This document shows, one piece after another, positions 62,599 to 64,000 of a stretch of 64,000 bases of DNA. The notes below the pieces were generated by a model. It did no database searches. It had not been told where the DNA came from and saw only the letters and a list, made by a program, of their open reading frames with translations. Position 1 is the stretch's first letter. Each line of letters opens with the position of its first letter. The translations under genes and the position numbers were made by a program. Origin of the DNA: a virus. Location: IMG/VR virus record IMGVR_UViG_3300030329_003954, positions 1 to 64,000 of that record. The stretch is one strand, 5' to 3'.

Positions 62599-63232
62599 TT
62601 ATCTAAAAGGAAAGAGAGTAGCCTTGGTTGGCCCTGCTAAATCGATTGAAGGGAGCAACAATGGTGCTTACATAGATTCTCATGATGTGGTCGTTAGATT
62701 GAATCATGCTAAAATTGGTAATCCGTTAGACTCAGGAACCAGAACAGACATCATCTATTATGATGGTTCCTACCATGATTATGGAGATACAAAGCTTAAA
62801 TATCTCGTTTGCTCTTATCCTCCTTCGGAATGGTTCTTCAATGAACGATGTCTGGAAACTTGCCATGTGTATGGTTACACTTATTTAAACAAGCACGAGA
62901 TAATAGATTCGGATCTGTATTCTAATATTAAAACAAGCTTGAATGAAAACAATAAGAGCAGACCTAATACTGGCCTAATTGCCATGGTGGATTTGCTGAA
63001 CTATGATATCGATAGCTTATTTATCACTGGATTGGACTTCTACCGCACCAGTTACGCTAAAGAGCATCCTGATTACGGGGATACCGATTTGGAGAGAATA
63101 AGCGAAATATTCAAAATTGGAGACAATGGGGACTATCATGATATCGAAGGTCAATTTCAATACTTTTTAAACAACGTAGCGACTGACAAACGTTTGAAGG
63201 TGGATGACTTTCTTAGCGATTATTTACCGTAA
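62591..63232 (+). CDS. GT29-like (sialyltransferase-like) protein
   Basis: 213 residues from GTG 62591, overlapping the previous gene by eight. The N-terminal GKRVALVGPAKSIEGSNNG followed by HDVVVRLNHAK is the nucleotide-binding sialyl-motif-like pattern of GT29 and related proteins found in phages and viruses. SRPNTGLIAMVDLLNYDID and LFITGLDFYRTSY continue the pattern. Whether it uses CMP-sialic acid is not shown by the sequence, since phage and bacterial members may use other donors. Confidence 0.75.
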   Translation: MDNYLKGKRVALVGPAKSIEGSNNGAYIDSHDVVVRLNHAKIGNPLDSGTRTDIIYYDGSYHDYGDTKLKYLVCSYPPSEWFFNERCLETCHVYGYTYLNKHEIIDSDLYSNIKTSLNENNKSRPNTGLIAMVDLLNYDIDSLFITGLDFYRTSYAKEHPDYGDTDLERISEIFKIGDNGDYHDIEGQFQYFLNNVATDKRLKVDDFLSDYLP

Positions 63233-63234
63233 AC

Positions 63235-64000
63235 ATGTTAGACATTGAACACTTTGATCACAAGTTTAGAACTATAATATCAACTCCTGAGTTTGACGAG
63301 TTGAAGAAGTTATACAGTGAGGCAACCCATGTTTTTTACTTTGGACACGGTGGCAACATGTCAATCGCGGAGCACGCTGCAATTGACGCTTCACGCCTGA
63401 CGGATAAAAATATCGTGGCACCTGCGGGTGGAGTTTTATGCACCTCAATTCAGAGCGATACTAATTTTAATGATTGGTTGATGCACTGGTTGGATATGCG
63501 TACTCGTGGTTTAGATAAGAGTAAATGCCTTGCAATAGGTATGTCTTGCTCAACCAGCGGCAAGTCCTCAGACTGTTTAGCTACTGCCTTAAACTGGGCA
63601 TCTAATAACGGTATAAAATCTTGCTTGTGGGCGGCTCAACCGAAAGAAAAAGACATCAATTCAGATGTTCTTCAAATTATACAGAACGTGAAGTATTATC
63701 ATACTTCTGAGTTAATGTCATTAGCACTAACTTACGAGCTTATTCACGGTGCGGGACATACGTGCCCCAGCATATCCAAGAAAGCTAAAAGCAGACGTTT
63801 TGATTGCTTAGGTATTAAATCAGAAGTTGAAGAGGGTACATTATACAATCAGCAGGTGCCCCCAGGTCTTGAAGAAGAACTTGATACATTGGCCATCGAC
63901 TTTGATGGAGTCATTCATACCTTTGATAAAGGGTGGCATGATGGCACTTGCTACGGTGATCCAATAGAGGGCTCGTTAGAAGCTATTAAGGAGCTAGCTA
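63235..64000 (+). CDS. SIS-domain sugar isomerase fused to a HAD-like phosphatase domain (cut by the window edge)
   Basis: At least 255 codons are open to the window end, so the gene is partial at its 3' side. It starts at the ATG at 63235, two bases after the previous stop. Residues about 15-170 have the SIS pattern (HVFYFGHGGNMSIAEHAA, AIGMSCSTSGKSSDCLATAL) of sedoheptulose-7-phosphate isomerases such as GmhA. Residues about 220-255 have LAIDFDGVIHTFDKGW with the first HAD motif DFDGV, then GDPIEGSLEAIKEL. A GmhA plus GmhB-like fusion could make a heptose precursor for the glycan. The second domain is only partly visible. Confidence 0.8.
   Translation, partial: MLDIEHFDHKFRTIISTPEFDELKKLYSEATHVFYFGHGGNMSIAEHAAIDASRLTDKNIVAPAGGVLCTSIQSDTNFNDWLMHWLDMRTRGLDKSKCLAIGMSCSTSGKSSDCLATALNWASNNGIKSCLWAAQPKEKDINSDVLQIIQNVKYYHTSELMSLALTYELIHGAGHTCPSISKKAKSRRFDCLGIKSEVEEGTLYNQQVPPGLEEELDTLAIDFDGVIHTFDKGWHDGTCYGDPIEGSLEAIKELA

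Noticed and set aside
1-64000. tRNA genes, CRISPR arrays, transposases or integrase
   Set aside because: No cloverleaf-sized gap, regular repeat array or recombinase motif was seen. Intergenic gaps are below 100 bases.

Overview
The window is part of the genome of a large tailed phage with a contractile tail (class Caudoviricetes, myovirus morphology) that carries a T4-like structural gene set. The evidence is a recognisable series of T4-type proteins: baseplate gp53, gp5, gp25, gp6 and a gp7/gpI-like protein, head gp21-gp22-gp23, neck gp13-gp14-gp15, sheath gp18, tube gp19, a gp55-type late sigma factor, and gp46/gp47, a DnaB/gp41-type helicase and gp32. The T4-like set combined with class II ribonucleotide reductase, ThyX and family A DNA polymerase suggests an uncultivated aquatic phage. 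The host cannot be named from the sequence. Terminase, portal and tape-measure genes are not in the window and probably lie outside it.

Layout. 1-28946 (+): tail/baseplate and host-recognition block, almost entirely overlapping or abutting genes, including a tail-tube-initiator-like protein, gp53, hub, gp5 spike, two very large adhesin/tailspike-like proteins, gp25, gp6, gp7-like, and further fibre and beta-helix proteins of 887-1167 residues. 29000-34880 (+): head block with acidic and basic core proteins, prohead protease, a two-helix membrane protein, scaffold and major capsid protein, closed by a strong terminator. 34965-40009 (+): neck, sheath and tube, closed by a second hairpin. 40078-42435: a 785-residue unknown. 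42391-44007: small regulatory/nuclease region with strand switches (PD-(D/E)XK nuclease, gp55-like sigma). 44008-58519: replication and nucleotide metabolism (a UDG-exonuclease-polymerase I system divided over three reading frames, ThyX, Mre11/Rad50-like pair, class II RNR, helicase, HExxH protein, UvsY-like protein, gp32), interrupted on the minus strand by a glycoside hydrolase and a basic Lys/Arg-rich protein. 58605-64000 (+): a seven-gene glycan cluster (two GT4-like, GT25-like, GT11 fucosyltransferase-like, GT6, GT29-like, SIS-HAD fusion cut by the window edge).

How it works together. The late sigma factor probably drives the structural genes. Polymerase, helicase, gp32 and gp46/47 form a recombination-dependent replication set, and RNR and ThyX supply nucleotides. 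The tail block has several carbohydrate-directed modules (LamG, GH-like TIM barrel, GH49-like beta-helix) for attachment. The right-hand glycosyltransferases could decorate virions or alter host surface glycans.

No gap longer than 300 bases lacks a gene. No tRNA, rRNA, CRISPR array, insertion sequence or integrase was seen. The strongest unexplained signals are the three-way division of the polymerase, an octamer CTATNATA placed 4-5 nt before six start codons without Shine-Dalgarno sequences (suggesting leaderless transcripts), the ABO-like combination of GT11 and GT6 enzymes, and dead-looking or accessory glycosidase modules.
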